Shown: positions 44,133 to 52,457 of the stretch, one piece after another | Layout of the letters: each line of letters starts with the position of its first letter | Numbering within the stretch: the first letter of the stretch is position 1 | DNA from: Catenulispora acidiphila DSM 44928 | GTDB lineage: Bacteria > Actinomycetota > Actinomycetes > Streptomycetales > Catenulisporaceae | Reading direction: 5' to 3' | NCBI RefSeq assembly: GCF_000024025.1 | Contig: NC_013131.1 | Coordinates: 10,334,229-10,398,228 of the forward strand | Length of the DNA stretch: 64,000 bases | Notes under the pieces: model-generated | What the model saw: the letters and a program-made list of their open reading frames with translations, nothing else | What the model was told of the DNA's origin: nothing | Databases searched by the model: none | Program-made: the position numbers and the translations under genes

Positions 44133-45107
44133 ATGCCGAGCAGCGCAGTGTCAGGACAGCCATCTCGTTCACATCTAGTACAGAGCGGTCAGCTCCGACA
44201 GTCGTCGCCGGCAAGATTCGCGGCCTGCTCCTACATCGATGCGACGACGCATTCGCTGGAGATACTGGGCCATGAGTACCAGAAGGGAGCGCAGGCGTCG
44301 AGCGGGCCGGCTGAAGCCGTTCTGCGTACCTGTCACCGATTCGAGCGGTACTGGGCTGAGGGCGCGGACTTCAGCCTGGGGTCCCGAAGACCTCACGATT
44401 CTGTCGTCATCGGCCACGATGCTGTTGCAGCTCGTCTTGCTCAAATCGCGGCCGGGACGACCTCTCTGATCGTAGGCGAGAGCTTCGTCTACCAGCAGGT
44501 TCACGCGGCATTCCAGGGCCTCCCTCCCGAGCACCTTCTCGCCGGCGCCGCCGTCGAGTCCCTTGCCACGGCTGCCGAGGCTCGCCGCCGATTTGATCTC
44601 CGAGCAGCCTTGGACTACTCGCAGCTGGCGCGGATGCTCCTTGATGACTGCTCGCCAGCAGACACCACCGCTGTCGTGATCGGTGGGGGAATGCTGGCAC
44701 AGGCGATAGCGGCGGAGCTGGCGCCTACACGCTCCGTTGTCTTGATCACTCGAAGCCCTAAGCGGCTTCGCCGCCAGTTGGCTGGCTCTGGTGTCCGCGC
44801 TGCGGCGTCACGCATCGACTCGTTCAGCCCTGACCTGGCCGATCAGGGCTACAACGTAGTCCTGGCGACACACGGTCTTGAGGGGGAGCACCGAACGCGC
44901 GTTGTCGAGATCTCCGAGCGAGCAAACTGCCTCGCGGTTATCGATCTGTGCGCGACCCGGACGATGAGCGACAGGCCCGCTTACCTACACCTGCACCACC
45001 CGGTCGTGCTCGAAGCCATCGAAGAAGCGAACCGCGGCATCGCCGATCGGGCCGCAGCTGCTCGTCTATGGATAGATCGACAGCTGGGGGGCAGTCATGA
45101 CAACTGA
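44133..45107 (+). CDS. Glutamyl-tRNA reductase-like enzyme lacking the dimerisation domain
   Basis: 324 residues from ATG 44133 (GGAG 5 bases upstream); the in-frame extension to TTG 44064 is unlikely. VLRTCHRFERYW contains the GluTR catalytic Cys (Cys67) in the TCNRxE context, with the Arg and Glu kept and Asn changed to His. SLIVGESFVYQQVHAAF matches the GE...QV motif and VVIGGGMLAQAIAAEL is the NADPH loop. Housekeeping HemA has 400-450 residues; this one ends after the nucleotide domain. Expected reaction: glutamyl-tRNA to glutamate-1-semialdehyde. First gene of a tight operon, overlapping the next by 11 bases. Confidence 0.8.
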   Translation: MPSSAVSGQPSRSHLVQSGQLRQSSPARFAACSYIDATTHSLEILGHEYQKGAQASSGPAEAVLRTCHRFERYWAEGADFSLGSRRPHDSVVIGHDAVAARLAQIAAGTTSLIVGESFVYQQVHAAFQGLPPEHLLAGAAVESLATAAEARRRFDLRAALDYSQLARMLLDDCSPADTTAVVIGGGMLAQAIAAELAPTRSVVLITRSPKRLRRQLAGSGVRAAASRIDSFSPDLADQGYNVVLATHGLEGEHRTRVVEISERANCLAVIDLCATRTMSDRPAYLHLHHPVVLEAIEEANRGIADRAAAARLWIDRQLGGSHDN

Positions 45108-47295
45108 TGTCGATGTACTCGTCGTCGGCGCAGGACCCGGTGGAATTGTCGCAGCCGACTCCCTGTCTGAGGCCGGTGCGCGGGTGCTGCTGGTCGACGC
45201 GGGCCGTCCGTACCAGCGCCGCACTTGTCCGGTGGACATGGGCAGGGCCTGCCACGGGTGCCGAGGCGTCTGCAACGTCATCTCCGGCTTTGGCGGCTCG
45301 ATCCACTTTGGCGACGGTGTGAAGCTGTCGCGATTCCCTAGCGGCCGGCGGCTGGCGGAACTCCTTGAGGTCGGCCGAGTCGAACAGCTCACCGATGAAG
45401 TGATCAAGCTCCTTTGCGGAGACGACGTTCCTGCGTTCTGCGGTGCGGCTGCGTCGTCGCCCGTGCCGGTCAAGGACTATCCGGTCGCGTCCCTCTCCGC
45501 CGAACAAGTCCGCACCCTGATAGGTCGGGTTCACGGTCGGCTTGCCGCACGATCGACTCTCGAACTACGCATGCTCACCGACGTCCGGTCGATCCGCCCC
45601 GACGACGGCGGGCGATGGACCGTCGAGCTGTCGCAGGTACACGCGGCCGCTGAGGTGGTGCGGGCCGGTGCGGTGGTCGTAGCCGTCGGCCGCCGAGGGC
45701 AGCGCTGGTGGCACGGCCAGATCAGAGACCTGGGCGTCAAGTTCTCCGACCCGACGCCCTCGGTCGGTGTCCGGTTCGAGTGCCCCAAGGAACTCTTGCA
45801 GCGCGGCGCCGAGATTCACGGCGATTTCAAGACGACCATGGTCCGCCACGGAGTGAAGGTGAAGACGTTCTGTTTCTGCGCCGGCCCCGGCGGTGGGCGT
45901 ATCAAATTCACTGACTACGGCACGCACACCCTGTTGGACGGGCATGTGATCCCTGAAGACGAAGAAGGGGGCACCGCCAACTTCGCACTGCTCGCGCAGT
46001 TGAAGGACGCCAGCGGGCTACCGCGGGACACGTCTTGGGTGGAGGCGCACCTGCTCGCGCCGTACCGTGCCCTGCGTGACGATCGGCCGGGAAAGCCGGT
46101 ACTCCAGTGGTTCCCGGACTTCCGTGACGGCCGGCTGAGCTGTAGTGACCTCGACGAGTTCGCCGCGCGTGCGGGCTTCACTCCTTCCTTGAAGGACTAC
46201 AGGATCGCGAACCTGGCAGGAATCCTCCCGCCAGAAGTCCACGCCGCCCTGACGGACTCGTTCGTGGAGCTGATGGCGATCTTCACTGAATCCGACGCCA
46301 CCGATCAGGTCGGTGTCGTCGGGTTGGAGCTGGAGAGCCTGTGGGACGAGCTGGAGCTGACGGCCGGCATGCAGACCACGCTGCCGGGGCTGTATGCCGT
46401 GGGCGACTGTTCGGGCCTGGCCCAGGGAATACTGCAAGCCGCGGTCGGTGGTCTGGCAGCTGCGACTGACATTCTCGGCGTCGCGACACGCACGTCTGGA
46501 GCCTCCATATGGGTGGGGGTGACAGTCACACAGGAGGCCGTCGACGCGGCGCTGGACGTTTTCGCTGACAACGCCGTCGCTGCGTTCGTCGGGGGCTCTT
46601 ATGCCCGCGGCAGCCAAAAGCCCGGAAGCGACGTCGACGCGTTCGTCGTGATCAGAGAATCTGACCTGGAGCGCGAGCGCGCCTACGCCGAGCGGCTACG
46701 CCAGCTGCACCGCGACGCGAAGCTCGATTTCGATCACTGCGGCGAGATCTTCACGACGACGGCCTTGGAGCGCCTGCTCGCGTTTACCGAGCAGTGCATC
46801 ACCACCGTCCCCGCCGTTCAACGCTCCGCGTGCTACCTGGCGGACTGCCCACTGTCTGTGTTCCGAAAAGGCGACGTCGTCTTCAAGTTCCTCGCCGACC
46901 CGAAGACCGCGATCCATGACCCCGGTGGGCTCCTGCCCCCACTCGAACAACGCGCCGCCGAATACTTCCGCCGCTGGCCCATGCCGCGCGTTCAGGACCA
47001 CAAGGGATCACTACGGCTCCCCGTCCCAAGCCCGCAGCACCGCCTCGCGATGACCTGGCTGGAGCGCGAGGCCACCACGGGATGGACAGACACCCCCGTC
47101 GGCGTCGGCCTCGACCGCTGGTTCGGAACGGAAATGGCCGAACGCGCTGCTGCCCTGGCTGATCAGCCAGTCGTCGCCGAACCGCCGGCCGACCCTCGCT
47201 CCTGCCCACTGCCTCAGGCTCCGCAGGCATTCGCTGCCCTGCTTTCCGCACAGTGCCTCGCCTTCCTCCACATCGAACCGGAAGGACCACGATGA
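45097..47295 (+). CDS. FAD-dependent dehydrogenase fused to a nucleotidyltransferase domain
   Basis: 732 residues, ATG 45097. Residues 1-455: FAD oxidoreductase of the COG2509 type, with VLVVGAGPGGIVAADSLSEA (FAD loop) and a Cys cluster RACHGCRGVCNVISGFGGS followed by HFGDGVKLSRF, where that family has FSDGKL. YAVGDCSGLAQG is the second FAD motif. Residues about 475-640: nucleotidyltransferase with VGGSYARGSQKPGSDVDAFV (GS...SDxD metal-binding signature), a Pol-beta fold. The last 90 residues are helical. I know no named family with this fusion. Coupled to the next gene by ATGA. Confidence 0.8.
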   Translation: MTTDVDVLVVGAGPGGIVAADSLSEAGARVLLVDAGRPYQRRTCPVDMGRACHGCRGVCNVISGFGGSIHFGDGVKLSRFPSGRRLAELLEVGRVEQLTDEVIKLLCGDDVPAFCGAAASSPVPVKDYPVASLSAEQVRTLIGRVHGRLAARSTLELRMLTDVRSIRPDDGGRWTVELSQVHAAAEVVRAGAVVVAVGRRGQRWWHGQIRDLGVKFSDPTPSVGVRFECPKELLQRGAEIHGDFKTTMVRHGVKVKTFCFCAGPGGGRIKFTDYGTHTLLDGHVIPEDEEGGTANFALLAQLKDASGLPRDTSWVEAHLLAPYRALRDDRPGKPVLQWFPDFRDGRLSCSDLDEFAARAGFTPSLKDYRIANLAGILPPEVHAALTDSFVELMAIFTESDATDQVGVVGLELESLWDELELTAGMQTTLPGLYAVGDCSGLAQGILQAAVGGLAAATDILGVATRTSGASIWVGVTVTQEAVDAALDVFADNAVAAFVGGSYARGSQKPGSDVDAFVVIRESDLERERAYAERLRQLHRDAKLDFDHCGEIFTTTALERLLAFTEQCITTVPAVQRSACYLADCPLSVFRKGDVVFKFLADPKTAIHDPGGLLPPLEQRAAEYFRRWPMPRVQDHKGSLRLPVPSPQHRLAMTWLEREATTGWTDTPVGVGLDRWFGTEMAERAAALADQPVVAEPPADPRSCPLPQAPQAFAALLSAQCLAFLHIEPEGPR

Positions 47296-48404
47296 CCGCC
47301 GTCTCCTTGGGCATGCCGACAACGCGACGCCCGATCTACGCCCAACCCCGCGAGCGCTACCTCTTCCTGTACCCCACCACGGCCTGCCAGCTGCGCTGCC
47401 GGCACTGCTACGTGGGCAACGACCGGCTCAACGCCGCCAACACCATGAGCCTGGAGCTCGCCATCCAGATCATGGACTACTTCAAGATCACTGGCGGGCA
47501 CGACAAGGTCTACCTCCTTGGCGGCGAGCCCACGATGCACCCCCAGCTCCCGGAGATGGTCACCGCAGCACGCGAGCGGGACTATCAGGTCACGATCAGC
47601 AGCAACGGCGACTTCGACGAGGCGTTGTTCGGCCGGATGCCGCCGGAGCTGCTGAACTCGTTCAACTTCAGCCTGGAGTCGGCCGACCCGGCCGTCCACC
47701 GCCGCATCCGCGGCAACCCCCACAACTTCGACCAGGTCACAGCGCGCATCCGCACGGCCGCCGAGCTCGGCTACCAGATCCGCATCCAGACGACCGTCTC
47801 CCGGGCGAACCGGGAGGGCATCTTGGACTTGATCCCGTTCCTGGCGGACCTGGGCGTGAGCACCCTGTCCTTCCACACCCTGGGGCGCACCGGCAACGGC
47901 GGCCGGTTCCTTGAGCCGCTGGCACCGGCGGAGTGGATGGAGTTCTGCGCCGAGATCGAGGCGTACCCGCCCGAGCCACGCCTCGCGGTCTACTACCCGC
48001 CGACCTTCGTCACCGCCGACGCCCAGGAGCTGCTGGCCGACCGCGGCTACCCCGGCTGCCCGGCACGCACCCTGGACCGGCCGCACGTCTACCCCGACGG
48101 CACGGTCTACGCCTGCCCGGTCTTCATGGACGGCGAGCGCCACTACGCGCGCTTCACCGACGGCCGGCTGGTCATCAACCCCTCTCCGGACAACGAGATG
48201 AACGCCTACCTGGCCTCCGACCCGGTGTGCCACGGCTGCTCGCTGACAGGCACCTGCGGAGGCGGCTGCCCGGCGTACTCCCAGATCCCCGCCTACCAGG
48301 ACGGCTGGTACTCCTGCGACCGGGAGGTCACCCCCATCTGCCTGCTGTGGACCATGTCCGCCTGGGGCCAGCGCCCCGCGGACGCGCTGCACGCCCTTCG
48401 CTAG
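47292..48404 (+). CDS. Radical SAM/SPASM protein 1
   Basis: 370 residues from ATG 47292 (ATGA overlap, GAAGGA upstream). Cys32-x3-Cys36-x2-Cys39 in TACQLRCRHCYVG binds the radical [4Fe-4S] cluster; LLGGEPTMHP is the GGE SAM motif. The C-terminal SPASM region (YPDGTVYACPVF, CHGCSLTGTCGGGCPAY, final CDREVTPICLLW) should hold one or two auxiliary clusters. SPASM enzymes mature peptides, form peptide cross-links or oxidise enzyme residues. Paralogue of the next gene. Confidence 0.9.
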   Translation: MTAVSLGMPTTRRPIYAQPRERYLFLYPTTACQLRCRHCYVGNDRLNAANTMSLELAIQIMDYFKITGGHDKVYLLGGEPTMHPQLPEMVTAARERDYQVTISSNGDFDEALFGRMPPELLNSFNFSLESADPAVHRRIRGNPHNFDQVTARIRTAAELGYQIRIQTTVSRANREGILDLIPFLADLGVSTLSFHTLGRTGNGGRFLEPLAPAEWMEFCAEIEAYPPEPRLAVYYPPTFVTADAQELLADRGYPGCPARTLDRPHVYPDGTVYACPVFMDGERHYARFTDGRLVINPSPDNEMNAYLASDPVCHGCSLTGTCGGGCPAYSQIPAYQDGWYSCDREVTPICLLWTMSAWGQRPADALHALR

Positions 48405-48421
48405 GAAGAGGAGTCTCGACG

Positions 48422-49516
48422 ATGCCAGCGACACTCACCGCCGACGCAGTACACGCCACGGCGGTCAAGGAGCCGTTCCTGTTCTTGTACATCACCGAGC
48501 ACTGCCAACTGCGCTGCAAGCACTGCTACATGGGCGACCGGCTGGACATGGCCAGGCGCATGACCCCTGAGAGGGTGGAGGAGATCCTGTCCACCCTGCG
48601 GATCGCGTACGGCCAGTACAAGGTCTACCTGCTCGGCGGTGAGCCGACCACACACCCGCAGCTCGAACAGATCCTGGACATCTGCGAGCAGCAGAACTAC
48701 AAGGTCGTGCTCACCTCCAACGGGCTGATCCCTCAGAAGGTCTGGCCGGTCCTCGAAGGCCGGCTGGACTCCTTCTCCTTCTCTATGGACGGCGCCCGCG
48801 AGCAGACGCATGAAGCGATGCGGGGTCCGAACACGTGGCGACCGCTGGTGGGCAGCATGCGCCGCGCCATCGACGCGGGATTCCAGACGCGCGCCATCTT
48901 CACGATCACGTCCGACAATGTGGCCGACGTCCAGGACGCGATCGCCTTCGCCGACGATCTGGGGCTGGAGATGCTGTCCTTCCACTACTTCACCCCGACC
49001 GGGCTCGGCCTGGACAAGCCGCACCTTCAGCTCCCGCCCGAGCGATGGATGGAACTGTGCGACCAGATCACCGGCTGGGCCGCCGGGCGCCGGCTCCGGG
49101 TGTTCTTCCCTCCGTCCTTCGTCCCCGCCGCCCGTCTGCCGGTCCTGGCCGCCCAGGGCTACCGAGGCTGCACCGCCCGGAATCTCGAACGCCTGGCGAT
49201 CTTCCCGGACGGCCGGGTGTACATCTGCTCGGCGTTCTTCGACACCGATCTGCACTACGGCACGTTCCGCGACGGCGTCATTGAGCCGCGCACAGCCACG
49301 GGGCCGACCGAGCTGACGCTCGTCAACAAGATCTCCGCGAACTGCCGGGGGTGCGGCCACGCCGACGTGTGCGGGGGAGGTTGCGCGGCCTACGACCACC
49401 TCAACCGCACGCTGGTCAGCTCCGAATGCGACCGGACAACCATTCCGATCTGCCCCCTGTGGTCGATGCCCGCCGAGCCGGCGAACACCGAGCACCGACT
49501 CGTCGACCTTCGCTGA
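48422..49516 (+). CDS. Radical SAM/SPASM protein 2
   Basis: 364 residues, ATG 48422 with AGGAAGAGGAG upstream; the longer frame to 47933 is antiparallel noise over the previous gene. Cys28/32/35 in EHCQLRCKHCYMG, LLGGEPTTHP as GGE motif, SPASM cysteines in FPDGRVYICSAF, CRGCGHADVCGGGCAAY and CDRTTIPICPLW. Clearly homologous to protein 1 along its length, so a tandem duplication that has diverged; both may act in sequence or as a heterodimer. Confidence 0.9.
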   Translation: MPATLTADAVHATAVKEPFLFLYITEHCQLRCKHCYMGDRLDMARRMTPERVEEILSTLRIAYGQYKVYLLGGEPTTHPQLEQILDICEQQNYKVVLTSNGLIPQKVWPVLEGRLDSFSFSMDGAREQTHEAMRGPNTWRPLVGSMRRAIDAGFQTRAIFTITSDNVADVQDAIAFADDLGLEMLSFHYFTPTGLGLDKPHLQLPPERWMELCDQITGWAAGRRLRVFFPPSFVPAARLPVLAAQGYRGCTARNLERLAIFPDGRVYICSAFFDTDLHYGTFRDGVIEPRTATGPTELTLVNKISANCRGCGHADVCGGGCAAYDHLNRTLVSSECDRTTIPICPLWSMPAEPANTEHRLVDLR

Positions 49517-49541
49517 CGCCTCAAGAGAGCGAGACTTCCCC

Positions 49542-51050
49542 GTGAGCCTGCCGTTTTCCTGGACCGAGTGGTTCACCGCCGACGCACTTGCGCTCGCCGA
49601 CCATGTCCGCCGCGGAGCCGTCACCGCCGAGCAGGTCGCAGAGCAGGCCGGCGCTGCGGTGGACCGCTTCGGGTTGGCGCTCGGCGCGGTCGTGGAGCTG
49701 TTCGCCGACGCCGTGGCCGACCCCGAGTCCACCGGCGCCGACCGATCCGGACTGTTCTACGGCGCACCACTGTTCATGAAGGACTCCGGCTCGGGGATGG
49801 CCGGCCGCCTGCGTGAATGGGGGTCGCCACTGGCGACCGGACAGATCTGCGCCCAGGACTGCCCGCTGACCACCAACCTGCGGGCGGCGGGGTTCAACCT
49901 CATCGGGCGCAGCAGCCTGCCGGAATGGGGCAAGGCGTTCGACACGACATACACCCAAGACGGTGCGCTGGTCATCGCACGCAACCCCTGGAACCTGGAC
50001 CGGACCCCCGGCGGGTCCTCAGGAGGCAGCGCCGCCCTGGTCGCAGCAGGCGTGGTCCCTATCGCCAAAGGCGGTGACGCCGCAGGCTCCGTTCGCGTTC
50101 CCGCCGCGTTCACCGGCCTGGTCGGGCTCAAGCCAACCCGAGGGCTACTGCCACCCCCGACAGGAACCAACGAACTGGCGAACCACCGAGTCCAGGAAGG
50201 GGTCCTAACCCGCACCGTTCGTGACCAGGCCGCAGCGCTCGATTACATGATCCGGCCGCACGCCGGCAGCAACTTCATCGCCGCGGCCCGGCCATCAACC
50301 GAGTTCCGACACCTGCTCGACTCCGACGTGCCTCCTGTGCGCATCGGAGTCTCGACGAGCTCATGGGGCCTGCCCGGAGGTTGCGACCCGACGATCGCCG
50401 AACGCGTCGCCGACGTCGGACGGCTGCTTGCCGGACTCGGCCACTCAACACGCGAAGTCGACGACGACGCGATCTGCGACTGGGAACCGTTCTGGCAGGA
50501 CTTCACCGTCGGCTGGGTCGCCACCACAGGACACTGGTTCGACATCGCAGCCCAGCAGGGCCTTTCCCGCGCCGAACTCGAACGGCGCCTCATGCCCCAG
50601 AACCGCTACCTTCTCGACGAGTTCGACAAGTTGTCCGTGTCGGACCTACGACGCGCGCTGTACGGCAACGCCCGTCACAGCGCTCGCGCTGCGCGCCTGT
50701 TCACTGAGGTCGACGTCCTGCTGACGCCCGTGTATTCCGGCCCAGTCCCATTGGCCAACGGGCCGCTATCACTCGCCAGCGACAGCCCGCCCGAGGAGTT
50801 CTTGGCCGGCTTCCGCGCCGCCGCGCGGTACACCGCGTTCGGCAACGAGACAGGCGTTCCGGGGCTGGCGGTTCCTGCCGGCCTCGGAACGGACGGGCTA
50901 CCGATCGGGGTGATGCTCTACGGGTCACCCAACCAGGACGGACTCCTGCTCCAGCTGGCAAACCAGCTGGAGCAGGCCAGGCCGGAATGGTTCGGGGCGG
51001 CGCCCCTGCGACTCAACCCAGCTTGGCCAGAGCAGCGTCAAGACGGCTGA
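49542..51050 (+). CDS. Amidase-signature-family enzyme
   Basis: 502 residues, GTG 49542. FMKDSGSG supplies Lys80; [15 protein letters not shown] holds the cis-Ser of the Ser-cisSer-Lys triad, and [14 protein letters not shown] the nucleophilic Ser near residue 183. In GatA-like enzymes the same fold releases ammonia from glutamine or cleaves amides. It could hydrolyse an amide in the product, or supply ammonia. Ends inside the convergent GluRS gene (38-base overlap). Confidence 0.85.
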   Translation: MSLPFSWTEWFTADALALADHVRRGAVTAEQVAEQAGAAVDRFGLALGAVVELFADAVADPESTGADRSGLFYGAPLFMKDSGSGMAGRLREWGSPLATGQICAQDCPLTTNLRAAGFNLIGRSSLPEWGKAFDTTYTQDGALVIARNPWNLDRTPGGSSGGSAALVAAGVVPIAKGGDAAGSVRVPAAFTGLVGLKPTRGLLPPPTGTNELANHRVQEGVLTRTVRDQAAALDYMIRPHAGSNFIAAARPSTEFRHLLDSDVPPVRIGVSTSSWGLPGGCDPTIAERVADVGRLLAGLGHSTREVDDDAICDWEPFWQDFTVGWVATTGHWFDIAAQQGLSRAELERRLMPQNRYLLDEFDKLSVSDLRRALYGNARHSARAARLFTEVDVLLTPVYSGPVPLANGPLSLASDSPPEEFLAGFRAAARYTAFGNETGVPGLAVPAGLGTDGLPIGVMLYGSPNQDGLLLQLANQLEQARPEWFGAAPLRLNPAWPEQRQDG

Positions 51051-52428
51051 GAGTCCGCTCGCGGCCCAGGCTCTCCAGCGACTCGAACAGCGGGAATCCG
51101 ACCGTACGTCCCGTCACGGCGACTCGCACAGGAGCCTGGGCTTTGCCCATCTTCAGCTCCAGAGACGCCGCGACGCCCTCCAACGCCGTCTGGATGTCTG
51201 CGGCACGCCAGTCGCAACCCGCCAGCGCGTCCCGGGACCCGCGCAACATGTCCGCCGCCCCCGGCTTCATCGCCTTGGACCAGGACTGCTCATCGTGGAC
51301 CGGTGCGGGCAGGAACAGGAAGTCGACATAATCGACGACCTCGCCCAGCACGGTGATCCTGGTCTGGACGAGCGGCGCGACCTGCTCAAACACGGAGGCG
51401 TCAAAGTCTTCCGGAGCCCACGGAGCGCGCGGTGACCGTAGCCAGGGCTGGCATGCCTCGACGAAGTCCGTAGCAGTGAGCGCACGGATGTACTCGCCGT
51501 TGAACGACGCCAGCTTGCGCACATCGAAGAAGGCCGACGAGTTGTTGACGTCCTCGACGCGGAACAGTTCTTCCAGCTCCGAGTACGGCCGCAGCTCCAC
51601 GCCGTCCTTCGGACCCCAGCCCAGCAGCATGAGGTAGTTCACCATCGCAGCCGGCAGGTAGCCCTCGGACAGATAGTCCTCCAAGGCCACCTTGTCACGC
51701 CGCTTGGAGAGCTTCTGCCGCTTCTCGTTGACGATGACCGGGAGGTGCGCCCAGATCGGCGGCGTCGCGCCGAGCGCTTCCCACAGCAACTGCTGCTTGG
51801 GGGTGTTCGACAGGTGTTCCTCACCCCGGATAACTTCGGTGATCCCCTCGTCCAGGTCATCGACGACGTTGGCCAGAAGGAAGACAGGGCTGCCGTCTCC
51901 TCGGGCGATCACGAAGTCCTCGATCGCCGAGTTCGGGAACGACGGCGTGCCTCGGATCAGGTCGACGACGACCGTCTGACCCTCATCGGGAGTCCGGAAG
52001 CGCATGGCCCGGCCCGGCTCATACGCAAGTCCGCGATCACGGCAGAAGCCGTCGTAGCCGAGCTGCTCGGAACCTGTGCGCTCCGCGACCTGCTCACGGG
52101 TGCAGTCGCAGTAGTATGCGCGACCGGCAGCCAACAGCTGCTCGGCTGCCTTGCGATGACGATCGGCATTCTGGGATTGAAAGTACGGACCCTCGAACGC
52201 CGGATCGGCAGTCGAGATCCCGATAGCCGCAAGCGCGCTGATGATCCCCTCAGTCCATTCGGGCTTGTTCCGGGCGGCGTCGGTGTCCTCGATCCGAAGA
52301 ACGAACGTCCCGCCTTGTTGCCGCGCCGTCGCCCAGTTGTACAGAGCAGACCGGGCGCCGCCGACGTGGAACATGCCAGTTGGGCTAGGCGCAAAGCGAA
52401 CGCGAATGGGGACTCCAGGCGAGGTCAT
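51013..52428 (-). CDS. gltX: Glutamyl-tRNA synthetase (probable accessory copy)
   Basis: 471 residues, ATG 52428. [20 protein letters not shown] is the class I HIGH region (HVGG), KLSKRRDKV the KMSKS motif, and [10 protein letters not shown] then GFCRD the zinc-binding Cys set near residues 100-130. All catalytic parts look intact. It converges on the amidase gene and lies alone among cluster and transfer genes, away from any housekeeping context, so it is best explained as a dedicated enzyme supplying glutamyl-tRNA to the GluTR-like protein, or as a resistant replacement copy. Confidence 0.85.
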   Translation of the reverse strand: MTSPGVPIRVRFAPSPTGMFHVGGARSALYNWATARQQGGTFVLRIEDTDAARNKPEWTEGIISALAAIGISTADPAFEGPYFQSQNADRHRKAAEQLLAAGRAYYCDCTREQVAERTGSEQLGYDGFCRDRGLAYEPGRAMRFRTPDEGQTVVVDLIRGTPSFPNSAIEDFVIARGDGSPVFLLANVVDDLDEGITEVIRGEEHLSNTPKQQLLWEALGATPPIWAHLPVIVNEKRQKLSKRRDKVALEDYLSEGYLPAAMVNYLMLLGWGPKDGVELRPYSELEELFRVEDVNNSSAFFDVRKLASFNGEYIRALTATDFVEACQPWLRSPRAPWAPEDFDASVFEQVAPLVQTRITVLGEVVDYVDFLFLPAPVHDEQSWSKAMKPGAADMLRGSRDALAGCDWRAADIQTALEGVAASLELKMGKAQAPVRVAVTGRTVGFPLFESLESLGRERTLSRLDAALAKLG

Positions 52429-52457
52429 GGATGCCAGGATACCGGGGCGGTTCGTCG

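Larger units (their letters stand above)
30613..52428. other. Probable biosynthetic gene cluster carried as cargo
   Basis: Contiguous block of enzyme genes between the transfer module and the relaxase gene: kinases, PIMT-like methyltransferase, two aldo/keto reductases, JmjC oxygenase, peptide, phosphoribosyltransferase, acetyltransferases, permease, GluTR-like, FAD/nucleotidyltransferase, two radical SAM/SPASM proteins, amidase and GluRS. Extensive ATGA/GTGA couplings indicate two long operons. Similar operator repeats at 41323-41355 and 43952-43972 join them. Borders are inferred from gene content. Confidence 0.65.

Noticed and set aside
44133-45107. Housekeeping hemA
   Set aside because: Too short, lacks the dimerisation domain, lies in a biosynthetic operon without hemB, hemC or hemL.
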